Positions 10,271 to 20,780 of a stretch of DNA of 64,000 nt are shown in pieces. This DNA is from Prochlorococcus marinus subsp. marinus str. CCMP1375 (lineage in GTDB: Bacteria; Cyanobacteriota; Cyanobacteriia; PCC-6307; Cyanobiaceae). The stretch spans positions 1,054,001 to 1,118,000 of the forward strand of contig NC_005042.1 of the NCBI RefSeq assembly GCF_000007925.1. The letters are read 5' to 3'. Numbering within the stretch: the stretch's first letter is position 1; each line of letters starts with the position of its first letter. The notes under the pieces were generated by a model. The model made no database searches. It was not told where the DNA came from and saw only the letters and a program-made list of their open reading frames with translations. The position numbers and the translations under genes were made by a program.

Positions 10271-11836
10271 TTGGCAAAAGGCAAACTAGCCATAGTCCTC
10301 CACGCTCACCTGCCATACGTCAGGTCGAAGGTACCCGGCTCTTTAGAAGAAGACTGGTATTTTCAGGCACTTATGGAGTGTTATTTACCTCTATTAAAAA
10401 TTCTTGAAGACTCTGCCAAGGCGAAAGATTTAAATCCAAAGCTGACTATTTCACTTTCTCCAACACTTCTTTCTCTTCTCAATGATGAAGAATTAAAGAC
10501 AAGATTCCCAAAATGGTTAAAAGTTAGATTGAATTTGCTAACGAGTGTAGAAAGATCACAAAAAGAAGCAGCAGATTTCTTAGCCAAGAATATAAATATT
10601 CAATTAGATAATTGGTCAAACTGTGAAGGGGATCTAATAAAAAGATTTTCAAATTTAGAAGACTTACAAGTATTGGATATTCTTACTTGTGCGGCAACAC
10701 ATGGATACCTTCCCCTGCTTAGAGAAAATATAGAATGTGTTAACGCTCAATTATCAACAGCTGTAAGAGAACATTTTCGTTTCTTTGGGAAAACACCACA
10801 AGGAATTTGGCTTCCTGAATGCGCTTATTACGAAGGTTTAGATAGTTTAATGAGTCAAAATGGTCTTCGTTATTCAATATTAGATGGTCATGGTATTTTG
10901 CATGCAAAACCTAGGCCAAGATATGGAATATATGCACCTATTTGTACAAAAAATGGTGTTGCATTTTTTGGTCGAGATAGTGATTCAACACTTCCAGTTT
11001 GGTCTTCCAGGCAAGGCTATCCTGGAAACGGAGAATATAGAGAATTTCATCGAGATCTAGGTTGGGATCTTCCTTTAGAGATACTAAATAAAAATGGAAT
11101 TAAGGAACCTCGGCCACTTTGCTTAAAGCTTAATAAAGTAACTAGTCAACAAACATCACTTAATAAAAAAGATTTTTACAAACCAGAAGTTGCAGCAAAT
11201 ACAGTTAGAAAACATGCTCTTGATTATCTTTTAGGAAGGAAGCTACAGCTTCAAAAGCTTTACCAAGCTATTGATCAATCCCCAGTACTAATTGCACCTT
11301 TTGATGCTGAACTTTTTGGACATTGGTGGTTTGAAGGGCCTTCCTTCTTGTACGAAATATTCAAACAAGCCAATGAACAAGAAATTGAATTTACAAGATT
11401 AAATGACGTTCTTAGAGAAACTCCGAGCATACAATTATGCGAGCCATGTCCATCAAGCTGGGGACAAGGAGGCTTTCACAAGTATTGGCTTAATGCAAGC
11501 AACTCATGGTTGATCTCAGAATGGAGTAAAGCAGGGCGAGCAATGATTGAAATATGTAATGTTGGCGTAGAAAAAAAATCAGACCTCAGAGTAATTCAGC
11601 AAGCTGCAAGAGAATTACTTCTCTCACAATCTTCAGACTGGAGCTTTATCCTTAGAGCAGGAACAACTACAGAATTAGCCAAAGAAAGAATAAATAGACA
11701 TTTAAAAAGATTTTGGTCTTTAATTGAGAGTTTAGAAAATAAGGAAACCTTTTCAGAATCAACATTAATTGATTTTGAAGAAGAAGATTCTATTTTCCCT
11801 TTAATACAGGCGAATGACTGGAAAACATTAAGTTAA
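10271..11836 (+). CDS. GH57 family 1,4-alpha-glucan branching enzyme-like protein
   Basis: A glycoside hydrolase family 57 protein, probably making alpha-1,6 branches in glycogen. The N-terminal LAIVLHAHLPYVR motif is diagnostic. The catalytic Glu region is GIWLPECAYYEGL (about residue 180) and the catalytic Asp region is APFDAELFGHWWFEGP (about residue 340). A C-terminal helical domain (about 400-500) is as expected for the DUF1957-containing subgroup. The start is TTG at 10271, directly before the conserved AKGKLAIVLHAHLP. The enzyme class (branching versus amylase) is inferred from family subgroup and length (521). It ends 5 bp from the convergent lycopene cyclase. Confidence 0.85.
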   Translation: MAKGKLAIVLHAHLPYVRSKVPGSLEEDWYFQALMECYLPLLKILEDSAKAKDLNPKLTISLSPTLLSLLNDEELKTRFPKWLKVRLNLLTSVERSQKEAADFLAKNINIQLDNWSNCEGDLIKRFSNLEDLQVLDILTCAATHGYLPLLRENIECVNAQLSTAVREHFRFFGKTPQGIWLPECAYYEGLDSLMSQNGLRYSILDGHGILHAKPRPRYGIYAPICTKNGVAFFGRDSDSTLPVWSSRQGYPGNGEYREFHRDLGWDLPLEILNKNGIKEPRPLCLKLNKVTSQQTSLNKKDFYKPEVAANTVRKHALDYLLGRKLQLQKLYQAIDQSPVLIAPFDAELFGHWWFEGPSFLYEIFKQANEQEIEFTRLNDVLRETPSIQLCEPCPSSWGQGGFHKYWLNASNSWLISEWSKAGRAMIEICNVGVEKKSDLRVIQQAARELLLSQSSDWSFILRAGTTTELAKERINRHLKRFWSLIESLENKETFSESTLIDFEEEDSIFPLIQANDWKTLS

Positions 11837-11841
11837 TGCCT

Positions 11842-13071
11842 TCAAGTAATAACAACTCCTATCATTCCTAGCTTTACTTTTAATGGTGAAATAGTAAAAA
11901 GCTTTAACATAACTAAAATCAACTCAGGCAAAGGGAGTGTATTTGCCAAAAACCTAGACCAATCTTTTTTAGGGAGTCTGAAGAAAGTAGAAAAGAAACT
12001 CCTTAAGAGAGCTTCATCAAAACTCATTAATCTCTTTAATCCAAACTGATATAAGCGATGTCTCTGAATCAATTCTTTAGTCCATAAAACATTCCAGCCT
12101 TTTTTTGATAATGCTTCTGAATTTAAAGGAGGTTCAATTGACAATGATTCAGATAATTCTTTAGCAAGATCCGGAGCTCTTCTTAAAAGGGCTCCAACCA
12201 TATACCCAGATGCAGGGTGGACCATGCTCGCAGAACCCCCAAAAGCCAGTAAAGACTGATTCCTATCAGGTAAAGGAAGGTTCATTGGAAACAAGCAATA
12301 TTCTTCATGAACAACTTTTGTAATTTGTATATCACGATGAGCAAGCCTTGCCAGCATTCTCTTTTTTAAAGTGCTCCATGAAACTGGAGGAGAGTAAGCC
12401 AGTGAAGTTTCTTCCACAAAATATAAATCTTCTCCAAAATCCATTGCATATAAAAAAGAAGGGGGATCTTTTAATTCTTTTTCTGTCAAATGATCAGATC
12501 TAAAATCCATGAGAACAAATTGATCTTTATCAACAGGAGGAGAATTAAATTTCCCTACAACCCCATAAGCAGACTGCTTGGCAACAGGACCTTGATTAGG
12601 CCTCTTAACAAAAGGACTTCTATGCCCACTCGCATCTATTACAATTCTTGCCCTATAGGTATTACCTGAAGAACAAATGACTTCAGTAATTTGATCTACA
12701 AAACGAATATCTTCTGCAGTTTCAATAGCCCAATCAAGTCCTGCACACTTTTCTAAGAGTGCATTTTGAAAAGATGCTTGATCAAAAAGACCATAATCAT
12801 ATTCATGTAAAACTGGATTTGGCTCATTTTTGTCAACATCTTTCCCAAAATAACTAACTGTATTTTGCCAGCGATGTCCTAATAAAGAAGCCATACCTAA
12901 AGACTCAAGTTCTTCAGCCCAAATCCCGTAAGTATTAGGCCAAGGTTTTTTAGGAGGATGAGAAGCTAGAGCACTTATATGCAAACCTTGTTGAATTAAC
13001 TCAGAGGCAATACAAAGAGCCGCAGGCCCTGCTCCCATAACTAATACATCTGAACAATTTTTCAATTTCAA
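11842..13071 (-). CDS. crtL: Lycopene cyclase (CrtL type, probably beta)
   Basis: Cyclises the ends of lycopene to carotenes in the membrane. The N-terminus has a dinucleotide-binding fold ([17 protein letters not shown]). Family blocks follow: [32 protein letters not shown], a DASGH site near residue 150, FVLMDFR, and [17 protein letters not shown]. Prochlorococcus carries both beta and epsilon cyclases. I favour beta because I recall the beta gene lying near gyrA, but the two cannot be separated with certainty by eye. Its start overlaps the stop of gyrA by 4 bp, so it should be co-transcribed with gyrase. Confidence 0.85.
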   Translation of the reverse strand: MKLKNCSDVLVMGAGPAALCIASELIQQGLHISALASHPPKKPWPNTYGIWAEELESLGMASLLGHRWQNTVSYFGKDVDKNEPNPVLHEYDYGLFDQASFQNALLEKCAGLDWAIETAEDIRFVDQITEVICSSGNTYRARIVIDASGHRSPFVKRPNQGPVAKQSAYGVVGKFNSPPVDKDQFVLMDFRSDHLTEKELKDPPSFLYAMDFGEDLYFVEETSLAYSPPVSWSTLKKRMLARLAHRDIQITKVVHEEYCLFPMNLPLPDRNQSLLAFGGSASMVHPASGYMVGALLRRAPDLAKELSESLSIEPPLNSEALSKKGWNVLWTKELIQRHRLYQFGLKRLMSFDEALLRSFFSTFFRLPKKDWSRFLANTLPLPELILVMLKLFTISPLKVKLGMIGVVIT

Positions 13072-15686
13072 TCTTTGGGTGGTGTGTCGGCTCCGGAATC
13101 AGAATTGGAGCTCAAAGAATCACTATTGACTTCTTCATCAGCTAACTGAGGAGGAACTAAAACAATCTCAGATAAATGATCGCCTGAATCAAGACGCTGC
13201 AACCTAACACCAGTTGCGGCTCTTGATTGCTGAGAAATCTTGTCCGCACTTGTTCGAACAATTACTCCCTTTTCACTAACTAATAACACTTCCTCTCCTT
13301 TATCAAGAACCTTTAACCCAACCAATTCATCAGTATCACTCCTGAATTTCATTGCTCTTAGGCCCATGCCAGATCTTTTCTGCAATCTAAATTGAGTAAC
13401 AGGTACTCTTTTCCCTAATCCATCAGCAGATGCAACTAGTATCCATGGTCCTTCATATTGCCCATTTGAATTAATTGCTTCATCGTCATTAGTACTAGCA
13501 ATACGATCAGCAAGTTCCTTAGAAAGAACATCCATGCTAACCAATGAATCACCATCTCTCAAATTCATTGACCTAACTCCTCTTGCTGTTCTTCCTAAAG
13601 GTCTTAATTCATTATCATTTAAACGAAAATGAATTGTCATCCCTGCCTTTGATCCAATAAGGACACTATCTGCTGAAGAGGCTAATCTTACCCAGCGCAA
13701 TGCGTCACCATCTTCAAGATTTATAGAAATAAGTCCATTAGCTCTGATTTTGCTAAATGCAGAAACAGGAGTTCGTTTAATAAATCCTCCAATAGTTAAC
13801 ATCAACAAATAATTATCGTCATCAAATGAAGAGACTGAAATCAATGATGTAATTGATTCTTCACGAGGTATTGGTAAAAGTTGAACAACTGGTGTCCCTT
13901 TTGCCGCTCTACTGCATTGAGGGACGCGATATGCAGGAACACTATATGAAACTCCTCTAACACTAAAAAGAAGCAAATTATCATGATCATTGCAACTAAT
14001 AAAGAGTTTTACCTCTTCTTCACCTTGACTTCTTGTCCCAGACTTTCCTCTAGTTCCACGACTTGTAGCTTCAAATTCGTTGACAGGCATTCTTTTTAAA
14101 TAACCAGTTTCTGTTAACAGAACAACTGATCTCTCATTAGCAATTAAATCTATATCTTCAAGACCACTTCCTAAATCTAAAATCTCTGTTCTTCTAACCT
14201 GAGGAAATTTTTCTTTTATACTAATTAACTCTGTTTTAATGATTTCATAAACTCTACTTTTATTAGAAAGAATATCTTTAAAATCACTTATTTTAACTAA
14301 TAGGTCTTCATGCTCAAGTCTTATTTTATCTGATTCTAAGGCTGTTAGCCTTCTTAATTGCATCTGAAGTATAGCATCTGCCTGAACATCAGTTAGTCCA
14401 TGGATTTCCTGCAATTGTTTCTTTGCAACAGAAGTATCTGAAGCAGATCTAATTAAAGCAATTATTTCATCAAGTTGATCTAAAGCAAGAAGGAGACCTA
14501 ATAATAAATGATTGCGTTCTTCTGCCTTACGAAGTAAATACTTTGTTCTTTTTTCTATTGTTATTACTCGAAAATCTAGAAAAACATTTAGCATCCTCAA
14601 TAATGAGAGTGTAATAGGCTCGCCATCAACTAATGCAAGCATATTTGCACTAAAATTTGATTGTAAAGGCGTTAATTTAAAAAGGTTATTTAATACAACC
14701 TGAGGATAAGAGTCCCTTCTTAATTCAACTACTATTCTCATTCCATCGCGATCACTCTCATCCCTTATATCCGATATACCCTCAAGTTTCTTATCATTAA
14801 CCATATAAGCAATGCGTTCAATCAATGCAGCCTTATTTGTCTGATAAGGCAACTGCGTAATAATAATTGCATCTCTATCAGGCCTCCCAGGTATTTCAAG
14901 AGTTTCTATTTCTGCAACACCTCTCATAGTTACAGAACCTCTTCCTGATAAATATGTTTCTCTGATACCACTCCTTCCTAAGATTTGACCTCCTGTGGGG
15001 AAATCTGGGCCTGGAATAATTTTCATTATCTCCTGATCATTTAAATCGGGGTTAGCAATTAAGGCCATCAAGCCATCAATCAATTCGCCCAAATTATGTG
15101 GTGGGATATTCGTAGCCATTCCAACTGCAATGCCTGAAGATCCATTTAGAAGAAGTTGAGGAATCCTTGCTGGTAATACAGTCGGCTCTTGTTGAGATCC
15201 ATCAAAGTTATCGATAAAGTCAACTGTCTCAGATTCAATATCTTCAAGCAAGCTATCTTGAGTCAATGAGCGCAACCTGGATTCTGTATATCTCATTGCA
15301 GCGGGAGGATCATTATCAATAGAACCAAAATTCCCATGCCCATCAATTAAAGGCATTTGCATAGAAAAGTCTTGGGCCATTCGCACTAAAGCGTCATAAA
15401 CAGCTGTATCTCCATGAGGATGGTATTTTCCTAGAACCTCTCCAACAACTCGAGCACACTTTCTATAAGGCCTATCGCTAGTCAGGCCAAGTTCATACAT
15501 TGCATAAAGAATCCTTCTATGAACTGGCTTCAAACCATCTCTAGCGTCGGGCAAAGCTCTACCAACGATTACACTCATCGCGTATTCCAAATAAGATCGC
15601 GACATCTCGTTGCGCAAATCTGTCTGAATGATCCGATCTTCTAACTCATCTGGAACTCCACCAGTGGGTTCCGTTGGATCAGCCAT
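13068..15686 (-). CDS. gyrA: DNA gyrase subunit A
   Basis: The DNA-cutting subunit of gyrase. The N-terminal breakage-reunion domain contains Tyr133 in [12 protein letters not shown], the residue that bonds to DNA, plus the region around [18 protein letters not shown] that is the usual quinolone-interaction site. The C-terminal half carries the beta-pinwheel repeats, including the GyrA-box-like SRGTRGKSG. The tail is acidic and Ser-rich. The chosen ATG at 15686 gives MADPTEP; an upstream in-frame codon would add only three residues. The length is 872 residues. It is followed with a 4 bp overlap by the lycopene cyclase, an unusual pairing of topology and pigment genes. Confidence 0.97.
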   Translation of the reverse strand: MADPTEPTGGVPDELEDRIIQTDLRNEMSRSYLEYAMSVIVGRALPDARDGLKPVHRRILYAMYELGLTSDRPYRKCARVVGEVLGKYHPHGDTAVYDALVRMAQDFSMQMPLIDGHGNFGSIDNDPPAAMRYTESRLRSLTQDSLLEDIESETVDFIDNFDGSQQEPTVLPARIPQLLLNGSSGIAVGMATNIPPHNLGELIDGLMALIANPDLNDQEIMKIIPGPDFPTGGQILGRSGIRETYLSGRGSVTMRGVAEIETLEIPGRPDRDAIIITQLPYQTNKAALIERIAYMVNDKKLEGISDIRDESDRDGMRIVVELRRDSYPQVVLNNLFKLTPLQSNFSANMLALVDGEPITLSLLRMLNVFLDFRVITIEKRTKYLLRKAEERNHLLLGLLLALDQLDEIIALIRSASDTSVAKKQLQEIHGLTDVQADAILQMQLRRLTALESDKIRLEHEDLLVKISDFKDILSNKSRVYEIIKTELISIKEKFPQVRRTEILDLGSGLEDIDLIANERSVVLLTETGYLKRMPVNEFEATSRGTRGKSGTRSQGEEEVKLFISCNDHDNLLLFSVRGVSYSVPAYRVPQCSRAAKGTPVVQLLPIPREESITSLISVSSFDDDNYLLMLTIGGFIKRTPVSAFSKIRANGLISINLEDGDALRWVRLASSADSVLIGSKAGMTIHFRLNDNELRPLGRTARGVRSMNLRDGDSLVSMDVLSKELADRIASTNDDEAINSNGQYEGPWILVASADGLGKRVPVTQFRLQKRSGMGLRAMKFRSDTDELVGLKVLDKGEEVLLVSEKGVIVRTSADKISQQSRAATGVRLQRLDSGDHLSEIVLVPPQLADEEVNSDSLSSNSDSGADTPPKD

Positions 15687-16537
15687 GCAAAACACTCTTT
15701 CTTATTAGTTCTATTTTATCTCGAAATAAGCTCAATTGTTGGTACAAAATACTAAATTCATTTGTACAATTTGATTTGCCCACTCTTCCTTTTGGGCTAA
15801 GGGTTAAGGCTATAGAATTTAAAACAGAAATTCAAGCACTCTATTAAAAGCATAAGATTATAAATTAGCTAAGGCATAGAGTCATATAAACTAATACTAT
15901 GAGCAGATTTGTCTTCTATAATAAGAACCAAATATAGTACTAGGCAATTAAAATAATTAAGATTTCGCTATGCTTTAGAGCTAAATTAAATATGTTCAAT
16001 AATTAAAATATAATTAAATTTCCTATAAAACTAATTCATTTAGACATAACTATTAGGTCTTACTATCTCTTTATTACTAGGCCAATAAAAAAATCATTCG
16101 AAATTAAAGTAAAGAATAAGTATAATTAATTACTCTTAATTTTAACCAATTAAACCAAATTATATTAAGGGAATAAAAAAAAAGAAATGCTAGAGAATTA
16201 TTAGAATAAATTATTTAAAATATAATTTTGAAAAGATATAGATTTCAATTATTCTTAAAATGCTTACTTAGGTCTATTCAAACTTGTTTAATAAAAAATT
16301 CTATTTTACAGCCAAAACTTGCTTGAATCCTAGTAAAAAAGTCATAGAAACTAAATGCGTTATTTTTGGTGGTTTCATGACCCAACTAATTTGAATCAAG
16401 CAAAAAAGATGCTGATTAAGAAACTTTTCATTCACTAAACAACCCTATAAGGATAATCTCCAGGAACAATCTGCGACTAGCATCAACCTCATATCAAGAT
16501 TTGATTGCTAGTTTAAGAAAATTTATTTTGACCTAAT
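15687..16537. other. Long AT-rich intergenic spacer between gyrA and guaB3
   Basis: About 850 bp between divergent gyrA and guaB3 without a credible reading frame on either strand. The stretch is dominated by A and T, with many short stops in all frames. I see no tRNA arms, no strong hairpin with a T-run and no intact protein remnant. It must hold the promoters of both flanking genes, but that accounts for only a small part of it. A non-coding RNA or a decayed gene is possible and is not supported by anything specific I can see. Confidence 0.6.
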
Positions 16538-17701
16538 GTGAATATCCAGCTTGGCCACTCGAAATTTGTCCGTCGTGCATATGGCATAGACGAAATAGCC
16601 CTTGTCCCTGGAGGGAAAACAGTAGACCCTGAAAACACAGATACAACCCTTCTGATTGGCGGAAAAAGTCTAGAAATACCAATTATTGCCAGTGCCATGG
16701 ATGGAGTAGTTGATGTCAATATGGCAGTTGCTCTTTCAAAACTTGGCTCATTAGGAGTATTAAATCTTGAAGGAGTTCAAACTAGATATGAAAAACCAAA
16801 CGATGTCTTAAAACGCATTTCATCTGTAGGTAAAGAAGAATTTGTTCCTTTAATGCAAGAAATATACAAACAGCCAATAAAAGAGAATTTAATTAATCAA
16901 AGAATACAAGAAATTAAAGATCAAGGAGGTCTTGCCGCTGTAAGCGGAACACCTTTAGCAGCTATTAAATTCAAAGACACGATAACCAAAGCAAAACCTG
17001 ATTTGTTTTTTCTTCAAGCAACCGTTGTTTCAACAGAACATATTGGAGGAGGAAAACAAGAAAAATTAGAGATATCAAACCTTTGTCAAACGCTTGGCAT
17101 ACCTGTGATTGTAGGAAATTGTGTCACTTATGAAGTAGCACTTAATCTTATGAGAGCTGGGGTTTCAGGAATTCTTGTTGGCATAGGGCCTGGAGCTGCT
17201 TGTACTTCAAGAGGAGTTCTTGGCGTTGGAGTTCCCCAAGCCACAGCCATATCAGACTGTTCAGCAGCAAGAGATGATTATAAAAAAGAAACTGGTAACC
17301 ATGTTCCTGTAATTGCTGATGGCGGGATAATTACTGGAGGAGATGTCTGTAAATGCATCGCATGTGGAGCAGATGGGGTAATGATCGGCTCACCTATAGC
17401 CAGAGCTTCTGAGGCTCCTGGGAATGGATACCATTGGGGCATGGCAACTCCTAGTCCTGTTCTTCCTAGAGGAACAAGAATAAAAGTTGGCTCGACAGGC
17501 AACTTGATGCAAATACTTCGAGGCCCAGCCAAAACAGATGACGGGACTCATAACCTGCTCGGCGCGTTAAAAACCTCAATGGGTACTCTTGGGGCTCAGA
17601 CAATAAAAGAAATGCAGGAAGTTGAAATAGTTATTGCACCATCACTTCTATCAGAAGGGAAGGTATATCAAAAAGCACAACAGCTTGGAATGGGCAAGTA
17701 A
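16538..17701 (+). CDS. GuaB3 family IMP dehydrogenase-related protein
   Basis: A 387-residue TIM-barrel enzyme of the IMP dehydrogenase / GMP reductase superfamily, subgroup GuaB3. The catalytic-Cys loop is visible as [15 protein letters not shown], with the phosphate-binding [13 protein letters not shown] and [10 protein letters not shown] downstream. No CBS-domain pair is inserted, and it is about 100 residues shorter than classical GuaB. The start is GTG at 16538, giving [16 protein letters not shown], the usual N-terminus of this group. It precedes trxA with a 174 bp spacer, a gene order retained widely in cyanobacteria. Whether it makes XMP or acts in the GMP-to-IMP direction cannot be told from sequence alone. 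Confidence 0.9.
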   Translation: MNIQLGHSKFVRRAYGIDEIALVPGGKTVDPENTDTTLLIGGKSLEIPIIASAMDGVVDVNMAVALSKLGSLGVLNLEGVQTRYEKPNDVLKRISSVGKEEFVPLMQEIYKQPIKENLINQRIQEIKDQGGLAAVSGTPLAAIKFKDTITKAKPDLFFLQATVVSTEHIGGGKQEKLEISNLCQTLGIPVIVGNCVTYEVALNLMRAGVSGILVGIGPGAACTSRGVLGVGVPQATAISDCSAARDDYKKETGNHVPVIADGGIITGGDVCKCIACGADGVMIGSPIARASEAPGNGYHWGMATPSPVLPRGTRIKVGSTGNLMQILRGPAKTDDGTHNLLGALKTSMGTLGAQTIKEMQEVEIVIAPSLLSEGKVYQKAQQLGMGK

Positions 17702-17875
17702 AGTCTTGGGTTCTAAGTACAAACCCACTGAGGCCAAATTATTTTTCTTCTCTTAAAAATTTAGATTGCTGCAGAAATATGCGAACTTTGAAGTTAAAAC
17801 AACTACAACTCATGGCAAGAATGATTTTTTTCGCCAAAATAAATAAGAGCTGTTTTACTTTCTCAGATTTAGTTT

Positions 17876-18199
17876 ATGTCTAGCGCTGCTGCTGTTACTG
17901 ATTCTTCTTTTGAGCAGGAAGTGCTCCAGAGTGACTTGCCTGTACTCGTTGACTTCTGGGCTCCTTGGTGTGGCCCCTGCAGAATGGTTTCTCCAATAGT
18001 TGATGAAATCTCCAAAGATTTTGAGGGGAAAATAAAAGTTTGCAAACTAAATACTGATGAGAATCCCAATGTTGCAAGTCAATATGGCATTCGAAGCATC
18101 CCTACATTAATGATCTTTAAAGGAGGTCAGAAAGTAGATACCGTAGTAGGTGCCGTTCCCAAAGCAACCCTCTCAGGCACTATTTCGAAACATCTCTGA
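17876..18199 (+). CDS. trxA: Thioredoxin
   Basis: Small cytosolic dithiol reductase. The active site WCGPC is at residues 31-35 (Cys32 and Cys35), preceded by VLVDFWAP and followed by the cis-proline segment [12 protein letters not shown]. The length of 107 residues is typical of m-type thioredoxin, which in phototrophs reduces Calvin-cycle and other enzymes with electrons from ferredoxin or NADPH. hisH follows 30 bp later on the same strand. Confidence 0.96.
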   Translation: MSSAAAVTDSSFEQEVLQSDLPVLVDFWAPWCGPCRMVSPIVDEISKDFEGKIKVCKLNTDENPNVASQYGIRSIPTLMIFKGGQKVDTVVGAVPKATLSGTISKHL

Positions 18200-18229
18200 T
18201 TGCCATTAGCTCCTAGCTTAAATCCTTAA

Positions 18230-18871
18230 GTGATACTAAATATTGGTCTAATTGATTACGGAATGGGTAATCTCCATTCCGTAGAACAATCTTTCAAACG
18301 GCTAAATCAATCGCTAAAAATCATAAGTGGGCCGAATGATCTATCTAATTGCGATGCTTTAATCCTTCCTGGGGTTGGTTCATTTGATCCTGCAATGAAA
18401 AATCTCCAACAAACAAATCTTATCCCAGAGTTAAAAAAATGGGTTCTTAATAATAAGCCACTATTAGGAATATGCTTAGGTCTTCAATTGTTATTTGAAT
18501 CTAGTGATGAGGGAAAATCTAAAGGACTAGGCTTACTAAAAGGAACAATAAAACATTTGCCTAAAAGTGAAAAACAATTAATACCGCACATGGGATGGGC
18601 AGAACTTAATCAAGATAAAGAATGTCCGTTATTTAAAAGTAACAGCTCACCGCAATGGATGTATTTTGTTCATTCATATTCAGCAATACCATCAGATAAG
18701 AATGATATAGCTTCATCAGTAAATTTTGGAGATGAGAAAATTACAGCGGTGGTTTGGAAAAAAAAGTTAGCAGCATGTCAATTTCATCCCGAGAAATCAG
18801 GGCGGTCTGGAGAGCTATTATTATCAAATTGGCTTGCATGGCTAAAAAAAGAAACTAAAGATTTATATTGA
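18230..18871 (+). CDS. hisH: Imidazole glycerol phosphate synthase, glutaminase subunit
   Basis: Supplies ammonia to HisF for ring closure in histidine synthesis. A class I glutamine amidotransferase: IDYGMGNLHSVEQ at the N-terminus, LPGVGSFDPAM forming the oxyanion site, the nucleophile Cys in LLGICLGLQLLF (about residue 83), and His/Glu in CQFHPEKSG near residue 187. The start is GTG at 18230. The stop overlaps the TTG start of rsmD by 4 bp. hisF is not in the window. Confidence 0.95.
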   Translation: MILNIGLIDYGMGNLHSVEQSFKRLNQSLKIISGPNDLSNCDALILPGVGSFDPAMKNLQQTNLIPELKKWVLNNKPLLGICLGLQLLFESSDEGKSKGLGLLKGTIKHLPKSEKQLIPHMGWAELNQDKECPLFKSNSSPQWMYFVHSYSAIPSDKNDIASSVNFGDEKITAVVWKKKLAACQFHPEKSGRSGELLLSNWLAWLKKETKDLY

Positions 18872-19470
18872 AAAGTCAGCTTCGTTTAATAGGTGGCAGA
18901 AAACTTAAAAGTCCCATTGGTGATTTAGTTAGGCCTACTACAGCTCGAGTTAGGGAAGCCCTAATGAATATCCTTAAAGAAGATATTGAGAACTCCAACT
19001 GGCTAGATCTTTATAGTGGTAGTGGTGCAATTGGGTGTGAAGCAATTCAACGAGGAGCAAATACTGTTGTTGCAATAGAACAAAATAAAAAAATATATCA
19101 ACTATGTGAAAATAATCTTTCAGTTGTTTCCAAAGCCAATAAAAAAGAAGTATCTGTTCAAGTGATAAATTCCGACGTTAATAAATTTCTCAAAAGTGGT
19201 TTTAAAAACTACATTCAAAAATCACCTAAGAAATTACATTCAAAAGATTTTTATTTTGATTATATTTATATAGATCCCCCTTACAAAAAAGATCCTTATT
19301 ATTATATTTTAGAAAATCTTCTTTTAGGTAATTGGGTTGTCAGTAAATGCCTAGCAATCTGTGAGTTTTCTTTAGAAAAGGGCATAGATGTCCCGCCCAG
19401 ATGGATTACTAAAGATCAGAAAAGCTATGGGAGCACTGGATTACTTTTTCTCACTCCCAATCTGGGATAG
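18868..19470 (+). CDS. rsmD: 16S rRNA (guanine(966)-N2)-methyltransferase RsmD
   Basis: Methylates G966 of 16S rRNA with S-adenosylmethionine. N-terminal [12 protein letters not shown] and [16 protein letters not shown] are typical; the SAM site is [20 protein letters not shown], and the base-flipping motif is [11 protein letters not shown]. The length of 200 residues fits. The start is TTG, overlapping hisH by 4 bp. The last 20 bp overlap the end of petG on the opposite strand, so the two genes share 3' coding sequence. Confidence 0.9.
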   Translation: MKSQLRLIGGRKLKSPIGDLVRPTTARVREALMNILKEDIENSNWLDLYSGSGAIGCEAIQRGANTVVAIEQNKKIYQLCENNLSVVSKANKKEVSVQVINSDVNKFLKSGFKNYIQKSPKKLHSKDFYFDYIYIDPPYKKDPYYYILENLLLGNWVVSKCLAICEFSLEKGIDVPPRWITKDQKSYGSTGLLFLTPNLG

Positions 19471-19570
19471 CACTCCCACGCCTATATTGGTTCCAAGCAG
19501 CCACGAATAATCCCAAAAGTGTTATTGGGACTAAACCTAAGACAATTCCACAGAGTAGTGGTTCAATCAT
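19451..19570 (-). CDS. petG: Cytochrome b6f complex subunit PetG (V)
   Basis: Read directly from the minus strand: a 39-residue protein beginning [18 protein letters not shown] and ending RGSAIPDWE. This is the complete PetG, a single-helix subunit needed for assembly and stability of the cytochrome b6f complex in the thylakoid. The helix spans about residues 5-27 and is followed by the NQYRRG segment. It starts 32 bp from the divergent start of the CytM-like cytochrome gene, and its 3' end overlaps rsmD by 20 bp. Confidence 0.97.
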   Translation of the reverse strand: MIEPLLCGIVLGLVPITLLGLFVAAWNQYRRGSAIPDWE

Positions 19571-19602
19571 TTGCTAGCAAAAAATGAGAGTATTAAGGAC
19601 AA

Positions 19603-20019
19603 TTGTTTCATGTTAACGATCTTTTCGTGAAAAGCACTTCATCAATTGGTGCAGAAGAAAAAGAAACCTTGCTTCACGGGCTTAGGAATCTTTTGATAAT
19701 CAGTGCGATTGCATGCCTATTGATAGTGTTTTTCATTTTAAATAATAAACCTCCAGATCCTTATGTAGAAAAGAGCTTAAATCTAAATGGAGCAATAGAG
19801 GATGGTAATCAATTGTTTCGAATGAATTGTGTTGGATGTCATGGGATATCTGCTCAAGGACTTGTAGGACCAGAGCTGAACAAAGTTACTGAAGAACTAA
19901 ATGACAAGCAAATAATCAATCAGGTCATTAATGGTCTTACCCCTCCTATGCCTAGTTTTGAAATGGATCCACAATCAATGGCAGATCTACTTGCTTATCT
20001 TCACTCGTTAAACAATTGA
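19603..20019 (+). CDS. Membrane-anchored c-type cytochrome (CytM-like)
   Basis: A 138-residue protein with one N-terminal helix (about residues 28-46) and a single haem c domain: the CVGCH attachment motif has Cys76, Cys79 and His80, and the likely axial Met is Met116 in TPPMPSFE. This architecture and the short domain resemble cyanobacterial cytochrome cM, which takes part in electron flow between photosynthetic and respiratory chains. The start is uncertain: TTG at 19603 is used, and a GTG three codons in would also work. The SpoU gene overlaps its stop by 4 bp. The neighbour petG, on the other strand, is part of the same electron-transfer chain. Confidence 0.82.
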   Translation: MFHVNDLFVKSTSSIGAEEKETLLHGLRNLLIISAIACLLIVFFILNNKPPDPYVEKSLNLNGAIEDGNQLFRMNCVGCHGISAQGLVGPELNKVTEELNDKQIINQVINGLTPPMPSFEMDPQSMADLLAYLHSLNN

Positions 20020-20756
20020 CTTTTAATTTAATTACTCGGCCTCTAAAAATAATACTTGTAGAGCCCTTAGGAGAAATTAATCTTGGCAGCATAGCTAGAC
20101 TTTGTGAAAACTTTGGAGTTGATGAGCTTCGATTGGTATCACCACGGTGCGATCCAATGAATATTGAGACTCAAAAGATGGCAGTTCATGGCAAAAGGTT
20201 CCTTAAAAATGCCTGCATTTATTCAAATCTCTTAGATGCAGTAAATGACTGTGTTCGTGTTGTTGCTACATGTGGTCGAATAGATCATGGGGATATTCCT
20301 CTACACACCTCTAAAAATGCATTGCAATGGCTTTTAGAAACAAATCCCAAAGATCCTATTGCAATAATTTTTGGAAGAGAAGACAGAGGCCTTAGCAATT
20401 CAGAGCTTCAAATAGCACAAAAAATAATTACTCTTAAAACTTCTGAAAAATATCCTTCATTAAATCTCTCACATGCAGTTGCAATCGTTCTACATGAATT
20501 CAAATATTATAATGAGACTAGTAATCATAAAAAGAACTTTATAACTTATAAAACTGCTTCAGCGAAAGAATTAAATGACTGTCTTGATGATGTCAAAAAA
20601 CTTTTACTGGAAATAGGTTTTTTATATGATCACACTGCAAACGCAAGAATGTCTAAAATTAAAGGATTGCTTCAAAGAGCAGAAGCTCGTTCAAAAGATG
20701 TATCTTTAATAAGAGGAATACTAAGACAAATAAGATGGTTTTCAAAGAAAAAATAA
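20016..20756 (+). CDS. SpoU/TrmJ-type tRNA/rRNA 2'-O-methyltransferase
   Basis: A SPOUT-fold RNA methyltransferase. The three family motifs are visible: LGEINLGSIARLCENFG near residue 18, IIFGREDRGLSNSE near residue 116, and PSLNLSHAVAIVLHE near residue 150. The C-terminal region (after about 170) fits the helical extension seen in TrmJ. Its RNA target is not determined by sequence; TrmJ in E. coli modifies position 32 of tRNAs. The start is TTG, overlapping the cytochrome gene by 4 bp. Confidence 0.87.
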   Translation: MTFNLITRPLKIILVEPLGEINLGSIARLCENFGVDELRLVSPRCDPMNIETQKMAVHGKRFLKNACIYSNLLDAVNDCVRVVATCGRIDHGDIPLHTSKNALQWLLETNPKDPIAIIFGREDRGLSNSELQIAQKIITLKTSEKYPSLNLSHAVAIVLHEFKYYNETSNHKKNFITYKTASAKELNDCLDDVKKLLLEIGFLYDHTANARMSKIKGLLQRAEARSKDVSLIRGILRQIRWFSKKK

Positions 20757-20780
20757 TCATAATCAACATAAATGAATTGA

